Assembly: GCA_050260415.1 (NCBI GenBank)
Contig: JBLNCE010000206.1
Location: 1-37,816 of the forward strand
Direction of reading: 5' to 3'
DNA: 37,816 bases
Origin: JBLNCE01 sp050260415
GTDB taxonomy: Bacteria > Bacillota > UBA4882 > JAAYXC01
Below, one piece after another: positions 8,850 to 16,736 of this stretch. Position 1 is the first letter of the stretch. The number at the start of each line of letters is the position of its first letter. The translations under genes and the position numbers were made by a program. The notes below the pieces were generated by a model that worked only from the letters and a program-made list of their open reading frames with translations, made no database searches and had not been told where the DNA came from.

Positions 8850-9545
8850 TTGCGACAATTGCTTGTTCTGGCGGCGGCGGCTCTGGGGATCCTCTGCTTC
8901 AACGCGGCGGCGCTTGCCGACGGGGTCGTCGCCTCGGGGGATTACACTATCCTTAGCGAGGAATTCGCGGGAAGTACATACAACACTATCTACCTGACGT
9001 TTTCTTTGGAAGAAAGCTTTGAAGCGGCGGAAGGCGGTATTTGGTACGGCTACAGCATTGGGTTCGAACCGGCAACACCAGCGGGGTTTGGCGAGGCGGC
9101 CAGCATTTTGGGCCTATACGGCGGATACAGGATGATAGATAATGAGCATGTCTGCCTTGCCGGAGTTGGCAGCTATATAGTCTATAATTACGAGCAGAAC
9201 ATGAATGGTGTCGGAAAGGTATACGGTGTGCAATACGATAGTATTGCTATCGGCTTGAAGGGCAGTCTCAGCATCAAGCCCTTAATGCTATCGGGCATAT
9301 ATGTAACGGGTATTTCCAGCACCGCTCTCGCAACCGATTTTGATTATGATCCAACGACGGGAGTACTCACCATTTATCGCTATAAATATAACTCTGGTGT
9401 CAAACTATCATACCTGCAGGCAAAGGGCACGCTCCAAATCGCCGGCAACCTATGCGTGTACGGCGTTTTCCGTCTGATCAGCGCCGGCATCGGGGAACCC
9501 ACCGAGGCCATTGGCTACGGCGGAGGTCTTGAATATCGCTTTTGA
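8850..9545 (+). CDS. secreted beta-rich protein, probable outer-membrane barrel
   Basis: This is a 231-residue protein with a clear signal peptide (MRQLLVLAAAALGIL then ending ALADG). The mature part has alternating short amphipathic strands rich in Tyr, Gly and Thr and ends in GGGLEYRF. A C-terminal Phe in the last strand is the hallmark of BAM-assembled outer-membrane barrels, so this suggests a diderm cell. I do not recognise a named family. The start is TTG with AGGGAGGT at 8836-8843, 6 bases upstream. Base composition of the mature part is more AT-rich than its neighbours. A function in pore formation or surface attachment is guesswork; the gene stands alone between the amidohydrolase operon and a convergent MATE gene. 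Confidence 0.7.
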   Translation: MRQLLVLAAAALGILCFNAAALADGVVASGDYTILSEEFAGSTYNTIYLTFSLEESFEAAEGGIWYGYSIGFEPATPAGFGEAASILGLYGGYRMIDNEHVCLAGVGSYIVYNYEQNMNGVGKVYGVQYDSIAIGLKGSLSIKPLMLSGIYVTGISSTALATDFDYDPTTGVLTIYRYKYNSGVKLSYLQAKGTLQIAGNLCVYGVFRLISAGIGEPTEAIGYGGGLEYRF

Positions 9546-9665
9546 CTGGATCTCGAAACCTCATCCCCGCCAATTTCCCGGAACGGCTGTTCGGAAACTT
9601 TCTGGCCGGTCCGACCGGGTTCCATCCCCGGGCCGGCCAAGATCATTGCTTACTCCGCCGCTCCT

Positions 9666-11072
9666 TCATCCCCCCGCCGACGCCCGGGCGGCTTCCGTCC
9701 CTTCCCCGCCCCGCATCTGGCGAACCAGATTATGGATCCAGCGGCCGGAAACCAGACGCCAAATCCCCACGACGAACTTGATCACCTCGTCCAACGCGGC
9801 CAGGGCGAAAACCCAGATGGGCGCCAACCGCCAGACGAGTCCGGCGAGGAAGGAAAGGGGCACGGCCACCAGCCACAGCCCCGCCGTATCGATGAAGAGG
9901 CTGAACCGCGTGTCCCCGCCGCTCCGCATAATGCCCACGATATTGATGAGGTTGAAGATGCGGATGGGGATAGTCAGGGCGAAGACGGTCATAAAGAGCC
10001 GGGCGAGAGCGGTCACCGCTCCGGTGACGCGGAAGAGCCCGAGTGCGGCGGGCCCCGCGGCCAGCGTAGCGGCGCCGATGAAGACCCCTAGGACCGGCCC
10101 GAGCACGGCAAAGCGCCGGGCGTAGCGAAAGGCCGTCCCTTCTTCGCCCGCCCCGATCCGTTCCCCGACCATGACCGCGCAGGCCTGGGCCAGGCCGAAG
10201 AAGAGCACCATGGCCAGCTTCTCCACGGTGGAATAGATATTGAAGGCCGCGATAACCTCCGTGCCCATACGGCCGTATACCACGGCGAACATGGTGACCC
10301 CCAGCGCCCAGAGGGACTCGTTGCAGATCACCGGTAGGGTGGTGCGATAGAAGCAACGCACGAAGCTTCGCGAGAAAGAGAGGAGTTCGCCAAGCCTGGC
10401 CGCCGGCACGAGACGCCGGCCGTAGACCAGTCCCAACGTGGCCAGGACCTCGACCGTCCGGGCGGTCAGCGTGGCGGCGGCCGAACCCGCCACCCCCATG
10501 CGCGGGAGGCCGGCCCGGCCATAGATGAGCAGGTAATTGAGGATCGTGTTGAGCCCGAAGGCCAGGAAGCTCACGATCATCGGATAGACCGGGCGTCCCA
10601 CGGCGCGCAGGGCGAAGGAATAGGAAAAGGTCACCGCGGTCAGGACATAACTCCAGGCGATGATCCGCAGAAAGCGGCTCCCCGCGGCGATCACCGCCCC
10701 GTCCCGGGTATAGATCCGCAGCACCGGCCCGGGGAAGAAGAGGGCCAGGACGAAAAAGAACAAGGCCGCCGCCGTGCCGGAGAGCAGACAGATGCCGAGT
10801 ACCCGGCGGATGTTGGGCACATCCCGGTCTCCCCAGAATTGGGCGGTGAAGATGGAGGCCCCGCTGCAGACGCCGAAGAGGAACAGGTTGAAGAGGAAGA
10901 AGACCTGGTTCGCCAGACCCACCGCGGCCACGGCCGTCGGCCCCAGCCCGGCGATGAAGACCGTGTCCACCAGGGTCAGGGAGGACGCGATCAGGTTCTG
11001 CGCGGCGATGGGCATCGCGATCCGAAGCATCTTGCCGCAAAAATGACGATCGCCCAGGAGATCGCGCAACAC
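9666..11072 (-). CDS. MATE-family multidrug/metabolite exporter
   Basis: This 468-residue integral membrane protein has about 12 hydrophobic segments in two similar halves, as in MATE (MOP superfamily) cation antiporters. The first half reads MLRIAMPIAAQNL and DTVFIAGLGPTAVAAVGLA, typical MATE TM1-TM2 text. The second half repeats the pattern at ALGVTMFAVVYGRMGTEVIAAFN. It would export drugs or metabolites using Na+ or H+ gradients. The start is a GTG at 11072 with GGGGAGG 5 bases upstream; the next codon, TTG at 11069, is an equally possible start. It is transcribed alone, divergent from the HAD gene. Confidence 0.9.
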   Translation of the reverse strand: MLRDLLGDRHFCGKMLRIAMPIAAQNLIASSLTLVDTVFIAGLGPTAVAAVGLANQVFFLFNLFLFGVCSGASIFTAQFWGDRDVPNIRRVLGICLLSGTAAALFFFVLALFFPGPVLRIYTRDGAVIAAGSRFLRIIAWSYVLTAVTFSYSFALRAVGRPVYPMIVSFLAFGLNTILNYLLIYGRAGLPRMGVAGSAAATLTARTVEVLATLGLVYGRRLVPAARLGELLSFSRSFVRCFYRTTLPVICNESLWALGVTMFAVVYGRMGTEVIAAFNIYSTVEKLAMVLFFGLAQACAVMVGERIGAGEEGTAFRYARRFAVLGPVLGVFIGAATLAAGPAALGLFRVTGAVTALARLFMTVFALTIPIRIFNLINIVGIMRSGGDTRFSLFIDTAGLWLVAVPLSFLAGLVWRLAPIWVFALAALDEVIKFVVGIWRLVSGRWIHNLVRQMRGGEGTEAARASAGG

Positions 11073-11126
11073 TTTTTCCTCCCCGCTGCCCGGCCGTTTG
11101 GGAAGCCTCGTCTCAAAAACGATGCC

Positions 11127-11155
11127 AGTATATCATGGCCGGAAATGACGTACAA
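11127..11155 (-). promoter_or_regulatory. promoter of the MATE gene
   Basis: On the minus strand TTGTAC (11155-11150), exactly 17 bases, then TATACT (11132-11127) preceded by TGA, which makes an extended -10. Transcription would start about 48 bases before the MATE start codon. Confidence 0.5.
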
Positions 11156-11298
11156 GGAGAAAAGTGACGGACGCGCCCCGGCCTGGGAAAGCGGGAAGGC
11201 GCGCCCGCGGCAGGAAATAACGATCGCCGCAGAGAACAGACCGTTGCATTGCCCCGGTTTCTGTGGTCCCCATGACTGATCTTGTCTGGAGGTTGTCG

Positions 11299-11988
11299 AT
11301 GCGCCTGGCGATCTTCGATTTCGACGGCACCCTCTACCGCGGGGAGACGATGCGCCTCTTTCTCCGGGTCCTCTCGAAGATGGATACACGCCGCCGCCGG
11401 GCAGTCCAAAGGTATTACCTGCGCAACGCTCCCGCCTATCTCCTCTACAAGCTCGGTCTCTTCCGCCTGCCCCTGATGACCCTCGCCGCCCGGCGGCATA
11501 CGCGCCTCCTCGTCGGTCTAAATCAGTCGGAGCTGGAGGAATACTTCCAGCGCTGCCTGGAGGCGGCGCGACCGGGCCTCAGCCCCGCCGTCCTGGCCCG
11601 GCTCCGGGCGCACCTCGCCGCCGGCGACCGGGTCGTCATCCTCTCCGGCGCTTATGCGCCCTTCCTGGAGGCCGTCGCCCGCGAACTGGGCGTCGATGCC
11701 TGGTTGGGCACCGCGCTGGTGACGGCGGACGGCCGCTGCGCGGGCATGGGCCCGCACTTGGTGGGCCCCGGCAAGATCGCGGCGCTCCGGGTTTTTTTGG
11801 CGGCGGAAGAGAGGGAAGGCCGCCATCACGATCTGGCCTCGGCATACGCCTATGCCGACGGGGCCCACGACCTGTCGCTCCTCAAGCTGGTCGGGCACCC
11901 GGTGGCGGTGCGTCCCGACCGGTGGCTCAGGAAGGAGGCGGAGCGGAAGGGGTGGGAGATCCTGGGCATCGATACGGGGGAATGCTAG
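11299..11988 (+). CDS. HAD-family (IB, SerB-like) phosphatase
   Basis: This is a 229-residue HAD hydrolase. Motif I is FDFDGTLYRGET (Asp nucleophile at residue 8 and Asp10), motif II is ILSGAYAPF (Ser), and motif IV is AYADGAHDLSLL. The helical cap between motifs I and II suits HAD subclass IB, which includes phosphoserine and lipid-phosphate phosphatases; the substrate is unknown. The ATG at 11299 has TGGAGG just upstream; an extension to 11263 is possible but has no ribosome binding site. Its last part, from RPDRWLRKEAERK onwards, is present again as a broken copy at 16482, on the far side of the LacI/ABC cassette. Confidence 0.85.
   Translation: MRLAIFDFDGTLYRGETMRLFLRVLSKMDTRRRRAVQRYYLRNAPAYLLYKLGLFRLPLMTLAARRHTRLLVGLNQSELEEYFQRCLEAARPGLSPAVLARLRAHLAAGDRVVILSGAYAPFLEAVARELGVDAWLGTALVTADGRCAGMGPHLVGPGKIAALRVFLAAEEREGRHHDLASAYAYADGAHDLSLLKLVGHPVAVRPDRWLRKEAERKGWEILGIDTGEC
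11911..11964 (+). repeat. 54-bp direct repeat, left copy (inside the HAD gene 3' end)
   Basis: These 54 bases match 16482-16535 at 47 of 54 positions by direct comparison. Both copies read in the same frame, differing at one residue of 18. The two copies bracket the LacI/ABC sugar cassette. Confidence 0.85.
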
Positions 11989-12046
11989 GGCTTGAAAAAA
12001 AGAGATCCCGCGAGCAGGATTAGGCCAAGAAACAACGAATGGATTG

Positions 12047-12062
12047 ATGTAATCGATACCAT
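12047..12062 (+). promoter_or_regulatory. LacI-type operator before the regulator gene
   Basis: ATGTAATCGATACCAT is a near-palindrome centred on CG, 19 bases before the GTG of the LacI gene. Its core AATCGAT is shared with the second site at 13175-13190, so both are probably bound by this LacI protein, giving autoregulation here. Confidence 0.6.
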
Positions 12063-12080
12063 CGGCAGAAAGGATAAGCT

Positions 12081-13079
12081 GTGGCGACCATCAGTGATGT
12101 GGCAAAAACCGCCGGCGTTTCCGTGGCGACCGTCTCCCGGGTGCTGAACCAGAGCGACAAGGTCAGATCCGATACGCGTCAACGTGTGTTGCAGGCCATC
12201 GAGCAACTGCGGTACGCGCCCGACGCCTCGGCCAAGGCTCTCCGTTCGCGGCGCACCAACCTGATCGGTGTTGTCATCCCCGACGTGTCGTCCATTTACT
12301 ACCTTGAGCTCCTGAAAGGCGTGGAGAATACCGCCATCGAATCCAACTACAACTTGATCATCTGCGACTCGCAGAATAGCGCGGATCGTGAAATCGAATA
12401 CATGAGGATGCTCTCCGAGCGTCGCCTGGACGGCTTCATCGTCATCAATACGCTCATGTCGGATGCGCAGGTGGAAGCCTTGCTTCACCAGGGTTTCCCG
12501 CTTGTCTTGGTCGGCCGCGTTTTACGGGGAGGACACGCGTCCTCGATCATGGTCGACAACCGTTCCGGGGCGCGCCAGGCCGTGGAGCACTTGATCGGGC
12601 ACGGCCACCGGCGAATCGCCTATATCCGCGGCATGTTCCATCCGGACGACGAGGAGAGGTTCAGCGCATACCGCCAGGCACTGGCCGATCACGGTCTACC
12701 GTTCGATCCGCAGCTGGTGGAGAGAGGGCATTTCACCGAAGAGGGAGGTGCCCAGGCAATGCAGCGGCTCCTCCACAAGGCGAAGTTTTCCGCCGTGTTC
12801 GCGGCCAACGATGAGATGGCCATCGGCGCCATGGAAAAAGCCAGGCAACTCGGGTTATGCATCCCTGATGATCTGGCGCTGGTGGGTTTCGACAATATCA
12901 GACTGGCGCGGCATGTCACGCCGGGCCTGACCACGGCGGATATGCCGAAATACCAGTTGGGGGCCATGGCCGCGAAGAAGCTGCTGCAGGCGCTCACCGA
13001 CAAGCATATCGCCTATGAGCGGGTCGTCCTCAAGACGGAGTTGGTGGTCAGGCAGTCTTGCGGCTGCAATTGCAGTTAG
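12081..13079 (+). CDS. LacI-family transcriptional regulator of the sugar uptake cassette
   Basis: This 332-residue protein is a standard-length LacI/GalR repressor. The N-terminal HTH reads TISDVAKTAGVSVATVSRVLN, followed by the hinge helix region YAPDASAKALRSRRT. The rest is a periplasmic-binding-like effector domain with DEMAIGAMEKARQLG and VGFDNIRLARHVTPGLTT. It should release DNA (or bind it) on sensing a sugar. The unusual C-terminus ends SCGCNCS, with three closely spaced Cys. The GTG start at 12081 has a modest AAGGAT upstream. It is the first gene of a cassette with a binding protein and two permeases, and operators with the same core lie before it and before the binding protein. Confidence 0.93.
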   Translation: MATISDVAKTAGVSVATVSRVLNQSDKVRSDTRQRVLQAIEQLRYAPDASAKALRSRRTNLIGVVIPDVSSIYYLELLKGVENTAIESNYNLIICDSQNSADREIEYMRMLSERRLDGFIVINTLMSDAQVEALLHQGFPLVLVGRVLRGGHASSIMVDNRSGARQAVEHLIGHGHRRIAYIRGMFHPDDEERFSAYRQALADHGLPFDPQLVERGHFTEEGGAQAMQRLLHKAKFSAVFAANDEMAIGAMEKARQLGLCIPDDLALVGFDNIRLARHVTPGLTTADMPKYQLGAMAAKKLLQALTDKHIAYERVVLKTELVVRQSCGCNCS

Positions 13080-13174
13080 GAGGTTGCCCGCAGGGCGGGG
13101 GCGAGTGGCAAATGGGGGATATCACCTTGTTTCATCCTTTCGTGTCCCCGCGGAATGCCGGGGTGGCCATTTAT

Positions 13175-13190
13175 GTGAAATCGATTACAC
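13175..13190 (+). promoter_or_regulatory. LacI-type operator before the binding-protein gene
   Basis: GTGAAATCGATTACAC is palindromic except for one base pair and is centred between 13182 and 13183, with the same AATCGAT core as the site at 12047-12062. It lies about 110 bases before the binding-protein start, where the promoter of the transport genes is expected. No convincing -35/-10 pair was seen. Confidence 0.65.
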
Positions 13191-13299
13191 CGGGACTGAG
13201 ATCCAGCAAAACCACGAGGAAGGGGGTTTTTCGCAGTCTGCCGAAGATCGCTCGCGGATGATGGAGATCGATCGACACTTTGAAAGGAGAGGTTTACCG

Positions 13300-14574
13300 A
13301 TGAAACGCCTGTCCATGCTCCTGGTCCTGGCCTTGGTCGTCGGCCTGCTCATGGTGCCGGCCGGCGCGGCTTCCACGATCACCCTCCGGATCACCGACAA
13401 CATCCCGGATCGCAACTCCCCCTGGGGCCAAGTGATCGAGGAAATCAATGCCACCTTTATGAAGCTGCATCCGAACGTCAAGATCGTCACCGAGAGCCTG
13501 CCGGATCAACCGTACCAGCAGAAGATGAAGATCTACGCGGCTTCCAACAACCTGCCCGACGTCTTCAAGTACTGGAGCTTTTCCACGCTGCTCGGCGAGA
13601 TGGTCAAGGCCAGGAAGGTTATGGCCCTGAATCCTGCGGACTTCAGCCGGATGGATTGGATCCCCGGCTCGCTCGAATCCAACATGTATAACGGCAAGCT
13701 CTACGGCCTCCCCGTCACCACGGATTTCTGGGTGGTTTACTACAACAAGGCCCTCTTCGAGCAGTACAAGGTCAAGGTTCCGGCCACCATGGATGACCTC
13801 CTGGCCGCCGCCAAGATCTTCCAGGCCAACGGCATCATCCCGGTGACGACCGATGGCAAGGACGCCTGGCCGCTTTGCATTACATTTGACAACCTGGTCG
13901 GCCGCGTCAACGGCGATTTCAGCGTGATCCAGAAAGCCCTGGACCGCAAGATGAAGTTCACCGACCCGGTCTTTCTTACCGCGGCCAAGAAGTTCAAGGA
14001 AATGGTCGACGCCAAGGTGTTCCAGACCGACCTGCTCACCGCCGACTACGGCGCGTCGCGGAACCTCTTCGGCCAGGAGAAGGCCGCCATGTATCTGATG
14101 GGTTCGTGGGAGATGGGGCTCGGCACCGATACCGCCTTCTCCGAACGTTTCCGCAAGAATGTGTCGGTCTTCAGGTTCCCGGTGCTCGCCGACGGCAAGG
14201 GCCAGCACGACGACCTCGTGGCCTGGTTCGGCGGGAACTACGCCGTCAGCGCCAGGACCAAGTACAAGAGCCTGTGCATTGACTATCTCAAGCTGTATTT
14301 CTCGCTCTACCCGAAGCTCATCTGGAAACACAAGGCGAACATTCCGGCCCAGAAGATCGCGGCCAATCCCGACGACAGCCAGCTTTCCAAGGATCTCCTG
14401 GCCATCGTCGGCTCCGCCAAGCAGGCCAGCGGCACGCCGTGCATCGACCGCTCCACGCCCGAGTTCAAGGAATTGCACCAGAAGTACACGCAGGAGCTGG
14501 TGGCCGGCATCAAGACGCCCGAGCAGTACGTGAAGGCGATCGACGAAGCCGCCGCCAAAGCCGCCGGCAAGTGA
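13300..14574 (+). CDS. ABC transporter sugar-binding protein (family 1 type)
   Basis: This is a 424-residue extracellular solute-binding protein of the CUT1 carbohydrate class. The signal peptide is about residues 1-24 (KRLSMLLVLALVVGLLMV then PAGAAS), with a signal peptidase I-type AxA site and no lipobox Cys. The mature protein has family features such as WGQVIEEINATFMKLHPNV, YNGKLYGLPVTTDFWVVYYN and the late AMYLMGSWEMG. A free, non-lipidated binding protein suits a periplasm and so a diderm cell. The ATG at 13300 follows AAAGGAGAGG; a longer in-frame reading back to 13015 is rejected. The operon continues with two permeases but no ATPase. Confidence 0.92.
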   Translation: MKRLSMLLVLALVVGLLMVPAGAASTITLRITDNIPDRNSPWGQVIEEINATFMKLHPNVKIVTESLPDQPYQQKMKIYAASNNLPDVFKYWSFSTLLGEMVKARKVMALNPADFSRMDWIPGSLESNMYNGKLYGLPVTTDFWVVYYNKALFEQYKVKVPATMDDLLAAAKIFQANGIIPVTTDGKDAWPLCITFDNLVGRVNGDFSVIQKALDRKMKFTDPVFLTAAKKFKEMVDAKVFQTDLLTADYGASRNLFGQEKAAMYLMGSWEMGLGTDTAFSERFRKNVSVFRFPVLADGKGQHDDLVAWFGGNYAVSARTKYKSLCIDYLKLYFSLYPKLIWKHKANIPAQKIAANPDDSQLSKDLLAIVGSAKQASGTPCIDRSTPEFKELHQKYTQELVAGIKTPEQYVKAIDEAAAKAAGK

Positions 14575-14582
14575 GGCACCCT

Positions 14583-14615
14583 GTGCGGGACGGGGCCTGA
14601 ATCCCCGTCCCGCAC
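14583..14615 (+). other. intergenic 13-bp hairpin between binding protein and permease
   Basis: GTGCGGGACGGGG (14583-14595) pairs perfectly with 14603-14615 around a 7-base loop, with no T-run. Such hairpins behind binding-protein genes usually protect the upstream mRNA or reduce read-through, so that binding protein exceeds permease. This role is inferred. Confidence 0.6.
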
Positions 14616-14643
14616 CGCTGACGAAAGGTGCGGGTGGATCGGC

Positions 14644-15528
14644 ATGTACAAGCCTTTCTCGGATGGCAAAGCCATTGCCCTGATGATCCTGCCGGGAACG
14701 GCCCTGATTCTCTTCGCCATGTTCGCTCCGGTCGTCCTGAGCGTGCGTTACGGCATGACCGACTGGTCGGGCATGGGGGACATGAACGGGGTCGGCCTGG
14801 CCAACTTCAGGGAGATCCTGTTTTTGGACTCGACTTTTTGGCGATCGCTGCTCAATGCCCTCAAGCTCGCGGGGGTGACCATCTTCATCCAAAACCCGGC
14901 GGCCCTGATCGTCTGCATCATGTTGATCCACTGCAAGCGGGGCGAACGGGCCTTTCGGACGATCTATTTCATTCCCGCCATCATCTCCGTGGTGGTCACC
15001 ACCAGGCTCTGGGTGCACGTCTTCAACCCGACCTACGGGCTGCTGAACAAGACCCTGTCCCTGCTCGGGCTGCGCGGGCTGGCGATCGACTGGCTGAGCA
15101 ACCTCCATACCGCCCTGTGGTCGGTCATCCTCATCGTCATCTGGCAGGGTTTCGGCTGGGCGCTTCTCTTTTACTACTCCGGCCTGGTCGGCATACCCAA
15201 GGAACTGCAGGAGGCGGCGCGCATCGATGGCGCCAGCGGCTTCCGGCTCTACACCAGGGTGATCCTGCCGCTGATGATGCCGATCATCAGGGCCACCGTC
15301 ATCATCGCCTTGATCTCCTGCCTCAAGCAGATGGAGACGGTCTACCTCTCGACCAACGGCGGCCCCGGCGACACCACGCAGTTTTTGGCCAACTACCTCT
15401 ATATGAAGGCTTTCGTGTACGGCCAATACGGTTACGGCTGCGCCCTGTCCGTCATCTTCGTCCTGATCTGTGTGGCGGGGACTCTGCTCTTGAACGCGGC
15501 CACCCGCAGGGACGTGGGCGAGTTCTGA
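14644..15528 (+). CDS. ABC sugar permease, MalF/UgpA type
   Basis: This is a 294-residue membrane protein with about six transmembrane segments, first at about 17-37 (ALMILPGTALILFAMFAPVV). The EAA loop that docks the ATPase reads ELQEAARIDGAS with ILPLMMPI after it, as in the binding-protein-dependent transport family. It is one half of the heterodimeric channel for the sugar captured by the upstream binding protein. The ATG at 14644 is 69 bases after the binding-protein stop, behind the intergenic hairpin. The second permease follows closely. Confidence 0.92.
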   Translation: MYKPFSDGKAIALMILPGTALILFAMFAPVVLSVRYGMTDWSGMGDMNGVGLANFREILFLDSTFWRSLLNALKLAGVTIFIQNPAALIVCIMLIHCKRGERAFRTIYFIPAIISVVVTTRLWVHVFNPTYGLLNKTLSLLGLRGLAIDWLSNLHTALWSVILIVIWQGFGWALLFYYSGLVGIPKELQEAARIDGASGFRLYTRVILPLMMPIIRATVIIALISCLKQMETVYLSTNGGPGDTTQFLANYLYMKAFVYGQYGYGCALSVIFVLICVAGTLLLNAATRRDVGEF

Positions 15529-15559
15529 CGGCAGACAAGCAGTCGGGAGGATGAGCGGT

Positions 15560-16450
15560 ATGTCCCCTCAAACGGGCCTGACCTTGAGATACTGCGAGAA
15601 TCCGCCCGCGAAACGCAGGCCGGCGGCGACTCGGGCCAAGCGCATCCTGCTCTTCGGCGCGTTGCTTCTGATCGCCGCCGGGCAGCTCTTGCCGTTGTTC
15701 TGGCTCCTCGATTATTCCCTGCTCAAAAGCGGCGACCTCTTCGGCGCCTACTTTCTCAAGCTGCCCGATCCGCCCCAATGGACCAACTACGCCAAGGCCT
15801 GGGTCGACGGGATGATCCTGCCTTATTTCCTGAACAGCGTGATTATCGTGGGGTCGACGGTCGTCCTCTCGGTGCTCAGCGCGTTCATGCTGGCTTTCGC
15901 CTGCACGCGCATGCAGTGGAGGCTGAGTTCCACAATATACGGTCTGGTCATGCTGGGGATGATGATTCCCATCCACGCGACCCTCCTTCCCAACTTTCAA
16001 CTGTTCAGCAGATTGCAGATGCTCGACACCTATTGGAGCCTGATCATCCCATACGCGGCCTTTAACCTGCCCTTCAACGCGCTGGTCTTCACCGGGTTCC
16101 TCAAGACGATCCCCCGCGCCCTCGAGGAATCAGCGATGATCGACGGGTGCGGCATCTGGGGGACCATGTTCAGGATCGTGGCGCCCATCACCAAACCGGC
16201 CTTTGTCACGGTGGGGGTCATGACCTTCATCAGCGGTTGGAACGAGTTCATCATGGCCAACACCTATCTGGCCTCGGACAGGTACCGGACCCTGCCCTTC
16301 TCGGTCATCAAATTCATCGGGTATTACACGGCCGACTACGCCACCCAGTTCGCGTGCATGGCCCTGGTGGCCCTGCCCATCCTGATCGTCTACGGTTTCC
16401 TCAATAAATACATCACCGACGGCGCGACCATGGGAGCGATCAAGGGATAG
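15560..16450 (+). CDS. ABC sugar permease, MalG/UgpE type
   Basis: This is a 296-residue membrane protein, the second channel subunit. Its EAA loop reads ALEESAMIDGCG with IVAPITKPA after it. The N-terminus carries a basic cytoplasmic segment before the first transmembrane helix, as is usual for MalG-type subunits. Of two nearby ATGs, 15560 is preferred because GGGAGG (15545-15550) is 9 bases upstream, whereas it touches the ATG at 15551. No ATP-binding gene follows, so the transporter probably borrows an MsmX/UgpC-like ATPase encoded elsewhere, which is common for CUT1 systems in Bacillota. The gene ends 31 bases before the broken HAD repeat. Confidence 0.92.
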   Translation: MSPQTGLTLRYCENPPAKRRPAATRAKRILLFGALLLIAAGQLLPLFWLLDYSLLKSGDLFGAYFLKLPDPPQWTNYAKAWVDGMILPYFLNSVIIVGSTVVLSVLSAFMLAFACTRMQWRLSSTIYGLVMLGMMIPIHATLLPNFQLFSRLQMLDTYWSLIIPYAAFNLPFNALVFTGFLKTIPRALEESAMIDGCGIWGTMFRIVAPITKPAFVTVGVMTFISGWNEFIMANTYLASDRYRTLPFSVIKFIGYYTADYATQFACMALVALPILIVYGFLNKYITDGATMGAIKG

Positions 16451-16481
16451 AACCCTTGAAAACACGAGGCTCATCCCGGAG

Positions 16482-16538
16482 CGCCCCGACCGGTGGCTCA
16501 GAAAAGAGGCGGAGAGAAAGAGGTGGGAGATCTTGTGA
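16482..16538 (+). pseudogene. remnant of a HAD hydrolase 3' end (right direct-repeat copy)
   Basis: These bases read RPDRWLRKEAERKRWEIL and then a TGA stop, matching the C-terminal part of the HAD protein encoded at 11299-11988 at 17 of 18 residues. At DNA level 47 of 54 bases agree, and six of the seven changes are silent. Such silent drift means the copy diverged while under selection as a working gene, probably in another genome or an old paralogue, before it was truncated. There is no start or upstream part. Confidence 0.8.
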
Positions 16539-16736
16539 TTTGAACTACAAAGTCATCAGTCTCGGCGCAAGCCATATATGACGCAAGCGACCGTGATCCC
16601 GGACGTGATCAGCAAAGATCCCGGCGCATGCTGTTCCTCCTTGGCCGGCTCGTTCACCCCGATCGAAGATACCGACATTGCCGTCATACCCCACCCAAAC
16701 CAAGCCCAGGAATACCTTCCTGAGCGGAGATACCGC

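Noticed and set aside
11165..11221. 18-codon frame with AAGGAG and GTG upstream of the HAD gene
   Set aside because: Too short and Arg/Gly/Pro-rich, with no conservation evidence; the ribosome binding site match alone is not enough.
13294..15426. Open frame of 710 codons on the minus strand opposite the binding protein and permease
   Set aside because: Both opposite-strand genes are well-supported family members; the frame is low-complexity His/Asp/Gly text produced by GC-rich codons.
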